Below, one piece after another: positions 27,119-36,284 of a stretch of 64,000 bases of DNA (position 1 is its first letter; each line of letters begins with the position of its first letter). Under the pieces are notes generated by a model. The model was given only the letters and a program-made list of their open reading frames with translations. It had not been told where the DNA came from and made no database searches. Location of the stretch: the NCBI GenBank assembly GCA_050331815.1, contig JBHJGM010000007.1, forward strand, positions 1 through 64,000, in the 5' to 3' direction. A program made the position numbers and the translations under genes. This DNA comes from JBHJGM01 sp050331815. Its GTDB lineage: Bacteria > Verrucomicrobiota > Verrucomicrobiia > Opitutales > JBHJGM01.

Positions 27119-27193
27119 TGGTGCTCCCGCCGGGACTCGAACCCAGATCTACGGTTCCGGAGACCGTCGCTCTATCCATTGAACTACGGGAGC
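27119..27193 (-). tRNA. tRNA-Arg (anticodon CCG)
   Basis: The reverse strand folds as a cloverleaf. Acceptor GCTCCCG pairs with CGGGAGC, D-arm GTTC/GAGC, anticodon stem ACGGT/ACCGT around the loop CTCCGGA (anticodon CCG, reading CGG), T-arm CTGGG/CCCGG with TTCGAGT. The CCA end is encoded (27121-27119). It lies just downstream of the HDOD gene. Confidence 0.95.
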
Positions 27194-27264
27194 CTGACCA
27201 AACGAAAAGACTACCGCGGCACGATGTCCGCGCAAGCTGATTTCCTATCCAGACCGCTGCCCGG

Positions 27265-27933
27265 ATGAAGGTTCGTATTCGTCATCATAACGAGGAGCAC
27301 CTTCTGGAGGCTGTCTGCATCATCGAGCAGTTCGAGGCAGGCGAGATTCCCCGCCGTGCGGAGTACCTCGACGAGCAGCGCAACGACTGGTTTCCGATCT
27401 TTTACCTGGTCGAAGAAATGCGTCGCTCCCGGCAACCCGCAGGCGCGGCCCTGCCAGCCGCGCTGCCGCAGTCGCAGCCCAATTACGTGGTGGCAGCCCA
27501 GGCCCGCCCCACCACGATTCGCTCACGGGCGCGGGCATACGACACGACCCCGCTGACCAGCGAGGCATCCGCGCGAACCGCCTCGCCGATCCCCCCGGCA
27601 CGTTCGGAAACCAACCTGGTGGTCGAGGCCAACAAATCCGCGCGGCCCTGGAAACCCTACCAGCCCGTGCCTACCGAGGCCTACCTGCAATACCTTCAAC
27701 ATCGCGACCATCACCCGATCGCCCGCAAGCTCCTCAACGCTTTTCTGACCGCCGGTATTGCTGCCCAGGTGCCGCTGGCCATCTGGATGTCACGTTCCGA
27801 ACTTGGCTGGTGGGCCTTCCCGATTCTGGTGGCCACTACCCTGGCCGTGGTGAGCGGCTACTTCGTGGCACGTGGGCTACTTAACGCTGCCGATGCTGCG
27901 GTCGATTCCGGCGCGCGTACTTGGAGCCGCTAG
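27265..27933 (+). CDS. Membrane protein with GYF_2-like N-terminal domain, unknown function
   Basis: 222 residues. Residues 1-50 (MKVRIRHHNEEHLLEAV ... WFPIFYLVEEM) resemble the small GYF_2/DUF4339 type of domain. A Pro/Ala/Arg-rich linker (55-140) follows, then two hydrophobic segments (about 155-178 and 182-205) that should span the membrane. The family assignment is tentative and no enzymatic motif is seen. Confidence 0.65.
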   Translation: MKVRIRHHNEEHLLEAVCIIEQFEAGEIPRRAEYLDEQRNDWFPIFYLVEEMRRSRQPAGAALPAALPQSQPNYVVAAQARPTTIRSRARAYDTTPLTSEASARTASPIPPARSETNLVVEANKSARPWKPYQPVPTEAYLQYLQHRDHHPIARKLLNAFLTAGIAAQVPLAIWMSRSELGWWAFPILVATTLAVVSGYFVARGLLNAADAAVDSGARTWSR

Positions 27934-27984
27934 CTCGCAAGGTGTTGCGGTAAACTCACTCCGTCGCGCGGCGGCCGGCGGCGC

Positions 27985-29388
27985 TTAAATGTGGATGGCC
28001 TCGTTGTTGACGGCGGCGGCAGCCTCTCCCAGAGCTTCGCTCAAAGTGGGATGTGCGTGGATGGTGGCGTGCACTTCTTCCCAGGTCGCTTCCAATGTCA
28101 TGCCCAGGCCGTATTCGGCGATCAGCTCTGTGGCTTCGGTACCGATGATGTGCGCCCCCAGAATTTCGCCGGTGTTCGTCTCGGTGATCAGCTTGACGAA
28201 GCCCTCCGGATGATTTGAGGCCACGGCCTTGCCAGCGGCGGCAAACGGGAATTTGCCAACGCGGTAATCCAGCCCCTTCTCCTTGGCCGCGCGCTCTGTC
28301 AGTCCGATGGAGGCCACCTGCGGGTTGCAGTAGGTGCAGCCTGGGAATTGGGTGACCCGGCGCGGCACAAAGTCTTCTTCAAACATGCCGTTGACCGCCT
28401 GAACCGCCTCGTAGGTCGCCACGTGCGCCAGCCAGGGCGGGCCGATCACATCGCCGGCGGCATAAATACCCTTGGTCGAGGTCTGGTAATCGTCGCCCAC
28501 CACAAAGTAGCCGCGGTCCATGTCGAGCTTGATGCGGTTAGAAAGCAGCCCGTCGGTGTAGGCAGTGACGCCGATGGCCAGCAGCAAAGCGGCAGCCTCC
28601 ACGGACTCTTTCGCGTCTCCTTTAACCAGGTCCATCGAGACGCCCTTTTTGGTTACTTTGACGTTCTCGGCCTTTGTGTTCGTATGGACCTTGATGCCCT
28701 GCTTCTTAAATTCACGCTCCAGGGTTTTGGAGACTTCTTCGTCCTCAACCGGCACAATGTGCGGGAGCATCTCGACCAGCCGAACGTCGCCGCCCAGCGC
28801 GTTGAGGAAGTAGGCGAATTCGACGCCGATGGCACCCGCGCCCAGGACGATGATCGATTCGGGCATCTTGCGTGCCTCGAGGATTTCGCGAGAGGTGAAG
28901 ACTTTTTCGCCGTCGGGTTTCAGGTCGGGCAAGCTGCGCGCTTTGCAACCGGGCGCGAGGAGCACGTTTTTGGTGCGCAGGACGCGTCCCTTGGCCTCGC
29001 CCTCAGTGATTTCGACCATGCCGGGCACATTGACCATGCCCTTGCCGACGATGTGCTCTACCTTGTTCTTCTTAAAGAGAAACTCCACGCCCTTAGCCAT
29101 GCGATCAGAAACCCCGCGCGAGCGCTCGATCACTTTTGCATAGTCGAAAGAGGCGCCTTCGACGCTCAGCCCGTATTCGTCGGCGTGCTGGATCGCGGTG
29201 AAAATCTCCGCGCTTTTGAGCAGCGCCTTTGAGGGGATGCAGCCCCAGTTGAGGCAGGTACCGCCCGGGCGCTCCATCTCGATGCAGGCAACTTTTTTAC
29301 CCAGTTGTCCGGCGCGGATGGCTCCGGCATAACCGGCGGGTCCGCCGCCGATGACGACCAAATCGTATTCGCTGTTTTCTGCTGCCAT
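27985..29388 (-). CDS. lpdA: Dihydrolipoyl dehydrogenase
   Basis: 467 residues. E3 component of the 2-oxoacid dehydrogenase/glycine cleavage complexes, oxidising dihydrolipoamide with NAD+. FAD motif VVIGGGPAGYAGAI, redox pair Cys45/Cys50 in GGTCLNWGCIPSK, NAD motif IIVLGAGAIGVEFA, second FAD motif IYAAGDVIG and the C-terminal HAHPTLSE with the catalytic His-Glu dyad. No E1/E2 genes are nearby, so it is probably shared among complexes. Compared with the other oxidoreductase (19156-20544) this one matches the classic Lpd pattern throughout. Confidence 0.95.
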   Translation of the reverse strand: MAAENSEYDLVVIGGGPAGYAGAIRAGQLGKKVACIEMERPGGTCLNWGCIPSKALLKSAEIFTAIQHADEYGLSVEGASFDYAKVIERSRGVSDRMAKGVEFLFKKNKVEHIVGKGMVNVPGMVEITEGEAKGRVLRTKNVLLAPGCKARSLPDLKPDGEKVFTSREILEARKMPESIIVLGAGAIGVEFAYFLNALGGDVRLVEMLPHIVPVEDEEVSKTLEREFKKQGIKVHTNTKAENVKVTKKGVSMDLVKGDAKESVEAAALLLAIGVTAYTDGLLSNRIKLDMDRGYFVVGDDYQTSTKGIYAAGDVIGPPWLAHVATYEAVQAVNGMFEEDFVPRRVTQFPGCTYCNPQVASIGLTERAAKEKGLDYRVGKFPFAAAGKAVASNHPEGFVKLITETNTGEILGAHIIGTEATELIAEYGLGMTLEATWEEVHATIHAHPTLSEALGEAAAAVNNEAIHI

Positions 29389-29502
29389 AATGCTGGATCC
29401 ACTGAGTATGTGGCGGTTCTTTATTGCGCGAAGAGGCGGAAGGTAGGCGCAGCCGAGACGGGGGTCAACTGGCTTTCCCCGGCTCTTTCGAGCGGGCCGG
29501 CA

Positions 29503-30072
29503 TTACACGTCGATGACTTCTTCGCCCGGGCGCTGCTTGCGCTGGCTGGGCGGGCGAAACGGGATGCGTGAGTGGTTAGGCCCCGGTTGTTTCGCGTGCC
29601 GCACCCGCACCGAGGAGGTGCCGACCAGCACGTTGCCCATGAAAGAAATCGCGCTGATCACCACTGCGCCCCCCAGCGCGTTCCAGAAGCCCCGCACCTC
29701 AAAGGCCGGGATGATCAAATCGGCCAGCAAAAGCAGCAGCGCATTGATCAACGCCACGCCCAGACCGAGCGTGAAAACCACAAACGGAAAGGCGAAGAGG
29801 ATCAACAACGGTTTGATGAAGCCATTGAGCAGGCTCAGCACCACGGCCACCAAAAGCAGGGTGGGCCAGCTTTGCCCGTAATCGATGCCATCGAAAATCC
29901 AGGCTGACGTGAGCACGCCCAGCACAATCAGGCCGATTTGCAGGGCCAGTTTGGGCAGGTTTCCCAATCGAAACGTGCGCAGGGCTTCAGCCCGGCGGCG
30001 TTCACGTTCCCGCGCATAGATGCCGCTGGCCACCGCATGGGCCACCTTCGCGAACAGGATTTTTTGAATCAT
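29503..30072 (-). CDS. Phage holin family (PF04020-type) membrane protein
   Basis: 189 residues with four hydrophobic segments between about residues 40 and 150 (LALQIGLIVLGVLTSAWIF, LLLVAVVLSLLNGFI, LLILFAFPFVVFTLGLGVAL, ALLLLLADLII). The arrangement LLNGFIKPLLILFAFPF...TLGLGVALINALLLLLAD matches the widespread four-TM family annotated as phage holin family IV / YvlD-like. The N-terminus is Arg-rich and cytoplasmic, and the C-terminus is a basic tail. Despite the family name there is no sign of a prophage here; its role is unknown. Confidence 0.8.
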   Translation of the reverse strand: MIQKILFAKVAHAVASGIYARERERRRAEALRTFRLGNLPKLALQIGLIVLGVLTSAWIFDGIDYGQSWPTLLLVAVVLSLLNGFIKPLLILFAFPFVVFTLGLGVALINALLLLLADLIIPAFEVRGFWNALGGAVVISAISFMGNVLVGTSSVRVRHAKQPGPNHSRIPFRPPSQRKQRPGEEVIDV

Positions 30073-30148
30073 TCAGCGTTCAAGTTAAGCCAGCCATTTG
30101 CATTTGGCAATGGCCACCCTTCTCAGACCTCGGCGTGCAAGAAACGTT

Positions 30149-31525
30149 TCAACCGCTGTCTTCCGGCGGCTGCGCCTGAATCGTTGCCTTGAGCGTTTTC
30201 CAGCGCGCGAGCCGTTCGGCCATGGCGGCTTCCGCTCCAGCCTGTTTGGGCGCGTACAAGGAGACCGGCTCCACCAGGTACTCTTGCCCGGAAATCGCCT
30301 CCTCAAAGTTATGCGAATACTCGTAGCCCACGCCTTGTCCCAGCGAGCGATTGAGCTTGGTGTGCCCGTCGCGAATCCACAGGGGCACCGGCTGCACGGG
30401 CCCTAGGCGAATCGCCTGCTTTGCCGCTCCCAGGGCCAGCGTGGCCGAGTTGCTCTTTGAGCACAGCGACAGAAACAGGGTGGCGTGGGCGAGGTTCAAC
30501 TCGCACTCTGGCAGGCCGACGAACTCGCAGGCCTGAAAGGCCGCCACCGCCACCGGCAGTCCACGTGAATCGGCCAGGCCGATGTCTTCCGAGGCCAGGA
30601 TCACAAGCCGCCGCGCGATGAAACGTGGGTCTTCACCTCCGGCCAGCATCTTCGCCAGCCAGTACAAGGCGGCGTCGGGGTCGCCCCCGCGCACGCTTTT
30701 GATAAACGCCGAGGCCGTGTCGTAGTGCTCGTCCTCGCCTTTATCGTAGCGAATCTGCCGTTCACGCGCGAAGCCTTCCAGGACTTCGATGGTGACTTCG
30801 CTGCCCAGCGGCTGACTCATCACCAGCGTTTCCAAGGCGTTGAGCGCCCGGCGCAGATCGCCATCGCACAGCCGGGCCAGCCCGACGAAAACGGCCTCCT
30901 CTGCAGTGCAGCGCAGATTACTCAAGCCGCGCTCGGTATCTTCAAAGGCCCGCCGCAGCACCTCGACAACCTGCCTCTCTTCCAGGGGCTCTAGGCGAAA
31001 AAGATGACTGCGCGAGAGCAGGGGCGGGATCACGTAAAAGCCCGGATTGTGCGTGGTCGCGCCGATCAAGCGAATGTTTCCCTGCTCTACGTCGGGCAGC
31101 AGCAGGTCCTGCTGGGCCTTGTTGAAGCGATGAATCTCATCGATGAAAACCACCGTGCGGCGTTCTGGCCGATGCCGCGCCAACCGCAGAATGTCCCGCA
31201 GCTCGGCCACGTTTGAGAGCACCGCGTTGACCCGGACAAAATGACCGCCGGTTTCCGCGGCGATCACCTCGGCCAGTGTGGTTTTGCCGCAACCAGGTGG
31301 GCCGTAAAAGAGGAGACTGCCGAAGGTATCGGTGCGGATCAGCCGCGGTAGCAGCGCGCCGTTGTCGAGTATGTGCGCCTGGCCGATGACTTCCGCCAGC
31401 GAGCGTGGACGCATCCGCACCGCCAGCGGACGCCGCACAGGCTTCTCGGCACCACCATCCCCCTGAGACGTCTGGGAAGTCTCCTGAGGCGTTTCGAAAA
31501 GCGAGGCCTGCTCGTCCGCGCACAT
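30149..31525 (-). CDS. rarA: Replication-associated recombination protein A (RarA/MgsA AAA+ ATPase)
   Basis: 458 residues. The clamp-loader-like AAA+ ATPase acts at stalled replication forks. Walker A GPPGCGKTT, Walker B FIDEIHRFNKAQQD, sensor 1 IGATTHNPGF and the RarA-specific C-terminal domain (GGEDPRFIARRLVILASEDIG, YEYSHNFEEA) are present. The N-terminal 30 residues are variable. It is divergent from thiD with 65 bp between start codons. Confidence 0.95.
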   Translation of the reverse strand: MCADEQASLFETPQETSQTSQGDGGAEKPVRRPLAVRMRPRSLAEVIGQAHILDNGALLPRLIRTDTFGSLLFYGPPGCGKTTLAEVIAAETGGHFVRVNAVLSNVAELRDILRLARHRPERRTVVFIDEIHRFNKAQQDLLLPDVEQGNIRLIGATTHNPGFYVIPPLLSRSHLFRLEPLEERQVVEVLRRAFEDTERGLSNLRCTAEEAVFVGLARLCDGDLRRALNALETLVMSQPLGSEVTIEVLEGFARERQIRYDKGEDEHYDTASAFIKSVRGGDPDAALYWLAKMLAGGEDPRFIARRLVILASEDIGLADSRGLPVAVAAFQACEFVGLPECELNLAHATLFLSLCSKSNSATLALGAAKQAIRLGPVQPVPLWIRDGHTKLNRSLGQGVGYEYSHNFEEAISGQEYLVEPVSLYAPKQAGAEAAMAERLARWKTLKATIQAQPPEDSG

Positions 31526-31590
31526 GCCTCAAGTTTTCAACCTCCCCTCAGGGCCTTGCAAGGACGGACTGCCTTTCTCACCCTCTCCGC

Positions 31591-32403
31591 ATGCTGCCAG
31601 CCTCTTCCAACGATCGCCCCGCCGCCCTGACCATCGCCGGTTCCGACAGCGGAGGCGGGGCAGGTATCCAGGCCGACTTGCGGACCTTTGCCGCGCACGG
31701 CGTCCATGGGACCACCGTCCTCACTTCGCTGACGGCGCAAAATCCCGAGCAGGTGGCTGCCGTGGAGGTCTGCCCCGCCGAGTTTGTGCAAAAGCAACTG
31801 AGCCAGGTGGCTGGCTACTTCGATGTGCGTGCCCTCAAGACCGGCATGCTGGCCGATGCCGACATCGTGCGGACCGTTGCGGATTTCCTGAAACAGCATC
31901 CGGACATCCCCAGCGTGGTGGACCCGGTCGTGGTTTCGACCAGCGGGGCCACGCTGCTCGAAGTCGATGCCATCGAGGCGGTGCGGGGCGCGTTGCTCCC
32001 AAACGCATCGCTGATCACGCCCAATCTCGACGAAGCGGTCGTCCTGCTCGGCGAACCCATCGCCAGCGAATCCGACATGCGGGCGGCGGCCCGGAAGCTG
32101 GCGGAAACCTTCGCCACCGCGGTTCTGCTCAAGGGCGGGCACCTGGGCGAGAATCGCGTCATTGATGTCCTGCAGGCCCCGGGCGCCGATGCGCTCGTGA
32201 TGCAAGGCACGCGTATCGAAAACGTGGATACGCATGGCTCGGGCTGCACGCTGTCCGCCGCCATCGCGGCCAATCTTGCCACAGGCGAAACCCTCACCAA
32301 CGCCGTGCGCGCCGCCCACGCTTATTTGCGCCGGTGCCTGGAAGATCCGGTGCGCTTGAAGGGCCGCGCCTTCATCAATCATGGCCCGGGTCGCTCCCAC
32401 TGA
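31591..32403 (+). CDS. thiD: Hydroxymethylpyrimidine/phosphomethylpyrimidine kinase
   Basis: 270 residues from ATG 31591. It phosphorylates HMP and HMP-phosphate in thiamine biosynthesis. Ribokinase-fold motifs: LTIAGSDSGGGAGIQADL (substrate site), TGMLADADIV, the VVDPV...STSGA stretch, LITPNLDEA, and the C-terminal DTHGSGCTLSAAIAA with the catalytic Asp and anion hole. Only 65 bp separate it from the divergent rarA, and no TPP riboswitch is visible there. The stop overlaps the comEC-like start by 23 bp. Confidence 0.94.
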   Translation: MLPASSNDRPAALTIAGSDSGGGAGIQADLRTFAAHGVHGTTVLTSLTAQNPEQVAAVEVCPAEFVQKQLSQVAGYFDVRALKTGMLADADIVRTVADFLKQHPDIPSVVDPVVVSTSGATLLEVDAIEAVRGALLPNASLITPNLDEAVVLLGEPIASESDMRAAARKLAETFATAVLLKGGHLGENRVIDVLQAPGADALVMQGTRIENVDTHGSGCTLSAAIAANLATGETLTNAVRAAHAYLRRCLEDPVRLKGRAFINHGPGRSH

Positions 32404-34168
32404 CGAGGGGCTCTCTACGCGGGGCCCTTCACCCAGCCTGCGGGCGCCGCTCTTGTGGCTGGTCGTCCCCTTCATGGCGGGAATCTGTCTGGCTGCCCAC
32501 CTCGGCTCGCTCGCCCCTGCCGGGTTGGGCCTCGTCCTGGGTACGGCGTTGCTGATTTTTGCGTTCGTGGCCGTCCGTTCGAAACGCCTGGCGGCGTTGA
32601 CACTGCCTGGTCTGGCCGTGGGAGCCTGCCTCCTGGGCGTTGGCTGGCTGGGCGTGCGCACGCCACCCGACCTGTATACCTGGCAGCAACTCCCCCCGCG
32701 TGAAGCCGAACTCACCCTCCGCATCGACCGCCTGATCCCGCGCGACGACCCGTACAACCGGGTGTCCGCTGTCGCGACGGTGACGCAGGCCCCTACGCAC
32801 CTCCACGAATTGCTCACCCAGAAGCTGCAGTGCCTCCTCGTACCGCGCGTCGAGACGGAGGCACTCACCACGGGCACTCAGGTGCGCGTCCGTGGCCAAC
32901 TGAGCTTTCTGCCCGCCCGCATCCGCCAGCGTCATGAAATGTTGAATACAGGCCAGACGGACCTGGACCCCGTCGACCTGCGCAACTGGCTGGCCTACGA
33001 CACCTACCTGGTGCGCTCGGGTATTCATTTCAGCCTGAGCCGTGGCTACATCCTGGAGCAGGTGAACCCAGCCCCTCGCCACCAGCGCTGGTTGCAAGCA
33101 ACCGCCGAATCCATCAACGCCTCGCTGCATCAGGAGGCTAACGACGCGCGCACCCAACGGCTCGCCGACCTGGCCGCCGCCATGGCCCTGGGTCGCAAGG
33201 ATCTGCTCACCCCTGAACAAAAGGAGCGCTTCGGCACGGCGGGCGTCATGCACCTCTTCGCCATCAGCGGGCTGCACGTGGGTGTGGTCGCAGGCCTGCT
33301 TTTTTTCATGCTGCGCCTGCTCGGTGGCTGGCTGTTGCCGACCCGGGTGCGCACGCGCCGGCTGATCGAGTTTCTGACCGGTGTTCCCCTGCTCTGGGTC
33401 TATGTCGGGGTGACCGGCTTCGCGCCCTCGGCCGTACGGGCCTGGCTGATGGTGGGCACATTCTGGTCGGCCCGGGTCTTTCGACGTCGCGGCGCACCAC
33501 TGGCGGCCCTGGCTTTCTCTGCGCTGCTGGTGTTGATCTGGGAGCCGCGCCAGCTCTTCAGCCTGGGCTTCCAACTATCCTACGCGGTGGTCGCTGGCAT
33601 CTTACTCTACGGCGCACCTTTGGCGGATGCGCTCAACACACGCTGGGCTCCCTTCAAGGACTTGCCCGAGGCTTCCCTGCGCTTCTGGCAGCGGGCACGG
33701 CGCACGATTCAGGCGAGTGTGCTGAGCCTGGTTTGCATCTCGGTGGCGGCGTTGATTCTGGGTGCGCCGCTCACCATCGGCTCCTTCAACCGCTTTGCTT
33801 TTGCCGGGGTCGTGCTGAACATCCTGCTCATTCCCTTGGCGAGTTTGGCGTTATGCGGGGCGCTTCTTTCGGCGGTGTTCGGCCTGGGTGCGTTTGCTCC
33901 CGTCAGCGCCTTTTTCAACCACGGTACCTGGTTGATCCTCTGGCTCATGGAAGCGGTCGTCATCGCCGCCGAAGCCCTTGCCCCGCTCTCGCTGCAGCTG
34001 CAGTGGCGTTTTGATGGGCTGGGCGAGGCCCTCGTGGTGGCCGTGCTTGCCCTCCTGTGCCTGCGACCGATACAAAGACAACCAGCCAAACGTAGCTGGA
34101 CCCGTGCTGTGGAAGCCCCCGCATTGCTGGCGGTCTGTCTGCTCTTTGGAACGCGCTGGGCCGGCTAA
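32381..34168 (+). CDS. comEC: ComEC/Rec2-family DNA internalisation-related protein, lacking the nuclease-like domain
   Basis: 595 residues. An N-terminal membrane pair, a soluble DUF4131-type region (about 90-225) and the ComEC competence domain. The signature MHLFAISGLHVGVVAGLL is followed by about eight hydrophobic segments (TGFAPSAVRAWLMVG, QLFSLGFQLSYAVVAGIL, and others). ComEC forms the inner-membrane channel for transforming DNA. The protein stops shortly after the last membrane segments. The C-terminal metallo-beta-lactamase-like domain of typical ComEC (total about 750-800 residues) is absent, and the next genes do not encode it. It overlaps thiD by 23 bp, so translation is probably coupled. 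Confidence 0.85.
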   Translation: MARVAPTDEGLSTRGPSPSLRAPLLWLVVPFMAGICLAAHLGSLAPAGLGLVLGTALLIFAFVAVRSKRLAALTLPGLAVGACLLGVGWLGVRTPPDLYTWQQLPPREAELTLRIDRLIPRDDPYNRVSAVATVTQAPTHLHELLTQKLQCLLVPRVETEALTTGTQVRVRGQLSFLPARIRQRHEMLNTGQTDLDPVDLRNWLAYDTYLVRSGIHFSLSRGYILEQVNPAPRHQRWLQATAESINASLHQEANDARTQRLADLAAAMALGRKDLLTPEQKERFGTAGVMHLFAISGLHVGVVAGLLFFMLRLLGGWLLPTRVRTRRLIEFLTGVPLLWVYVGVTGFAPSAVRAWLMVGTFWSARVFRRRGAPLAALAFSALLVLIWEPRQLFSLGFQLSYAVVAGILLYGAPLADALNTRWAPFKDLPEASLRFWQRARRTIQASVLSLVCISVAALILGAPLTIGSFNRFAFAGVVLNILLIPLASLALCGALLSAVFGLGAFAPVSAFFNHGTWLILWLMEAVVIAAEALAPLSLQLQWRFDGLGEALVVAVLALLCLRPIQRQPAKRSWTRAVEAPALLAVCLLFGTRWAG

Positions 34169-34178
34169 TCCACAAACA

Positions 34179-34712
34179 ATGCCCACTCCCGACCCAATCT
34201 ACCAAACGTTTCTGCGTCGCGCGGGCGCCTACAGCTTCGATGTCGCGACCATTTTCGCCTACGTATTTGTCATCGCTATTGTATACCTCGCCTTCGATAC
34301 GAGCCCGGATGACTTTTCCTTTCTTATCTTCGGCGAAACCTCTGTTTACGCCTACTTCATTTTGGCGCACTGGCAGGGTGGGCAGACCCTGGGCAAAAAA
34401 CTTTTCAAGGTCCGCGTCGTCGAGAAATTCTACGAGGAGAGCGATCCCTCGCTGGTGCAGTGCCTCCTGCGGCTCGTCCCGGATTTCGTGTTCTCCGCGC
34501 TGCAGTGGTTTCTGATCTACACGATCGAAACCGCAGACGAAGCTGTCTTTTCGGGCCCGGAGGTGCTGCTTATTGGGCTCTATTGTCTGTGGCGTCTGCT
34601 GGACTCCCTGTTCGCGCTGACCAACACCAAGTGCCGTACCCTGCACGACTTGATCGCCGGCACCGTCGTCTTGCGCACGCACGTCAATCCGCCCAAAGTA
34701 AACCAGTCATGA
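34179..34712 (+). CDS. RDD family membrane protein
   Basis: 177 residues from ATG 34179 (the longer frame upstream lies inside comEC). The RDD family pattern is seen in the N-terminal RRAGAYSFDVATIFAYVF, the GQTLGKKLFKVRVV loop and the terminal LHDLIAGTVVLR. Three to four membrane segments are predicted. Its role is unknown; transport has been proposed for some members. It begins 10 bp after comEC and its stop overlaps the next start (ATGA), so thiD-comEC-RDD-coiled-coil gene looks like one operon. Confidence 0.85.
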   Translation: MPTPDPIYQTFLRRAGAYSFDVATIFAYVFVIAIVYLAFDTSPDDFSFLIFGETSVYAYFILAHWQGGQTLGKKLFKVRVVEKFYEESDPSLVQCLLRLVPDFVFSALQWFLIYTIETADEAVFSGPEVLLIGLYCLWRLLDSLFALTNTKCRTLHDLIAGTVVLRTHVNPPKVNQS

Positions 34713-34996
34713 AAAGCGCTTACGAACTTGCCATGGAGCGTCTCCAGGCCACTGAAGAGACCCCCGCGCGTGCCTTGACCGATGCGCAGCGCGAACAATT
34801 GGCCGAACTCGACCGGAAATTTCAGGCCAAAATCGCCGAGCGGGAAATCGCCCTCAACCCGCGTATCGAGACCGTCGCCCGGGCGGGCAACCCTGCCGAG
34901 GCCGAAAAGCTGCGCGAAGAACTCGCCGGGGACCGTCAGCGCCTGCAGGCCGAATGCGAAGCAGCCAAGGAGCAGGTGCGCCAGTCTAAAGGCTAG
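34709..34996 (+). CDS. Small charged coiled-coil protein, unknown function
   Basis: 95 residues, almost entirely charged and helical (about residues 25-92 rich in Glu, Arg, Ala, Gln), predicted coiled coil, no membrane segment. It starts at an ATGA overlap with the RDD gene, which argues for translational coupling and a real gene. The 3' end overlaps the convergent gene by 4 bp. No family recognised. Confidence 0.7.
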   Translation: MKSAYELAMERLQATEETPARALTDAQREQLAELDRKFQAKIAEREIALNPRIETVARAGNPAEAEKLREELAGDRQRLQAECEAAKEQVRQSKG

Positions 34997-35511
34997 TCCA
35001 CGCAGACGCCCGTGCCGGCGTCTTCCATAATCACGCCCATGAATGTCGAGCCCGGGCAGTTGGTGGAGTCTGGTGAGGCGATGAACCGAAAGCCACTGGG
35101 CGTGTACAGGTCCAAATCCACCTCGATTTGTACCTCAACTGTCTCCGGCAGGTTACGCCACAGCCGAGTCTCCAGATCGTGGGCTTCCAGATTACGCCGG
35201 TCCTGCGGCAACTGAACACGCCGCAGGTTCACCAGGTCGACCCGGCGGTTGAGGTCGTGAACTGAGTAAAAAGCCGGTTCGTTGATCACACGAAAATCGT
35301 ATTCCGCGCCGCTTTCCAGCACGCCCGCTTTGAAGATCGCCGTGCGGTATTCGTTGCGATCGAAGACTTGCAGATCCACCTCGAGAAAGTTGTCTGTGCG
35401 ATTCTTGCGGAGGGTGAACAAAGTCTCTCCGCGGTGATCGACGAGGCTCTGGCAGTTCAGAAACAGCGTCCCGCCCAGCTTCACCACAAAGTCGTTCTCA
35501 AGGTACCACAT
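34993..35511 (-). CDS. Hypothetical protein
   Basis: 172 residues with no signal peptide or membrane segment. It is probably beta-rich (MWYLENDFVVKLGGTLFLNC ... RIEVD-type strands) with three Cys residues. No family is recognised. It is convergent with the coiled-coil gene and divergent from the MarR gene. Confidence 0.65.
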   Translation of the reverse strand: MWYLENDFVVKLGGTLFLNCQSLVDHRGETLFTLRKNRTDNFLEVDLQVFDRNEYRTAIFKAGVLESGAEYDFRVINEPAFYSVHDLNRRVDLVNLRRVQLPQDRRNLEAHDLETRLWRNLPETVEVQIEVDLDLYTPSGFRFIASPDSTNCPGSTFMGVIMEDAGTGVCVD

Positions 35512-35680
35512 GCAAGGTTCCCTATCGGGTGCCTGGCTTAGTCGTTAAGGCCCGAGGCCGCTTTCTTACACACTTGAGGGGACGTCGCTGGCTGTCCTAT
35601 CGCATACTCGGGTGTTTGTTGTTATTTGTATTTGTCGTGCTTGACTTCCACGATCGGGTTCATGACGATGATGAGGTTGT

Positions 35681-36103
35681 ATGGAATCTGACGACAGGAG
35701 TGGGTGGGAGCTCTACCTGCTTTACTGGCGTTCTTTAAAGAACATCGATCTGACGGCCCGTTCTCTATTGCAGCAAGCTACCTTCGGTTCGCCGACCGAC
35801 CTAGTGATCCTGGACCTCTTGAACACCGATGGGCCTGCGCCCGTCAATGCCTTGGGACAGCGCATCTTCTTGACCTCTGGCTCCATCACCAGTGCAGTGG
35901 ACCGTCTGGAAAATCGGGGGTTTGTCGCCCGGCGTACCCGCGCCGACGACCGCCGGGTGGTCGAGGTCACCTTGACCGCGGATGGCAAACGCATCTCCGA
36001 AAAGGCCATCAAGTCCTTCAAGGAGCCCTTCGAGCGCATCCGCCAGCGCCTCGGAACGTCCAACTCAGATCGACTTGCCAGAATCCTGCGCGACCTGTCC
36101 TGA
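35681..36103 (+). CDS. MarR family transcriptional regulator
   Basis: 140 residues with a winged helix-turn-helix. Recognition region GQRIFLTSGSITSAVDRLENRGFVARR, and the wing with TRADDRRVVEVTLTADGKRISEKA, where the DDRR motif is typical of MarR. A GAGG sequence lies 5 nt before ATG 35681. MarR dimers usually repress nearby genes in response to small ligands. No obviously regulated operon is adjacent, so the target is not inferred. Confidence 0.93.
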   Translation: MESDDRSGWELYLLYWRSLKNIDLTARSLLQQATFGSPTDLVILDLLNTDGPAPVNALGQRIFLTSGSITSAVDRLENRGFVARRTRADDRRVVEVTLTADGKRISEKAIKSFKEPFERIRQRLGTSNSDRLARILRDLS

Positions 36104-36229
36104 AAATTCAGGTAGCTATCGCGCACGTTTAGATGAGGCACTTCTCTTGAGTTCAAGAATCTCGTCCGCCTGCATGACTAAACCCGGTAACGTAATGAAC
36201 TAAGGTTTCGTGTAGGCGCACTTACAATG

Positions 36230-36255
36230 AAAAAGGCTGCCGGACAGGCAGCCTT
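36230..36255 (-). terminator. Rho-independent terminator of the L36/L31 genes
   Basis: Perfect 9-bp stem AAGGCTGCC/GGCAGCCTT (36233-36241 and 36247-36255) with loop GGACA. On the minus strand it is followed by a T-run and lies 29 bp after the L31 stop. Confidence 0.85.
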
Positions 36256-36284
36256 GAAAGTAGGTGAACCAGGGGCGCTTCGAG

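Noticed and set aside
29503..30072. Phage holin as evidence of a prophage
   Set aside because: The family name is historical; no other phage gene is nearby and homologs are ordinary chromosomal membrane proteins.
31526..31590. Possible TPP riboswitch before thiD
   Set aside because: Only 65 bp separate rarA and thiD and no THI-box motifs are present.
31537..32877. 446-residue minus-strand frame opposite thiD/comEC
   Set aside because: No family features and composition typical of an antisense frame.
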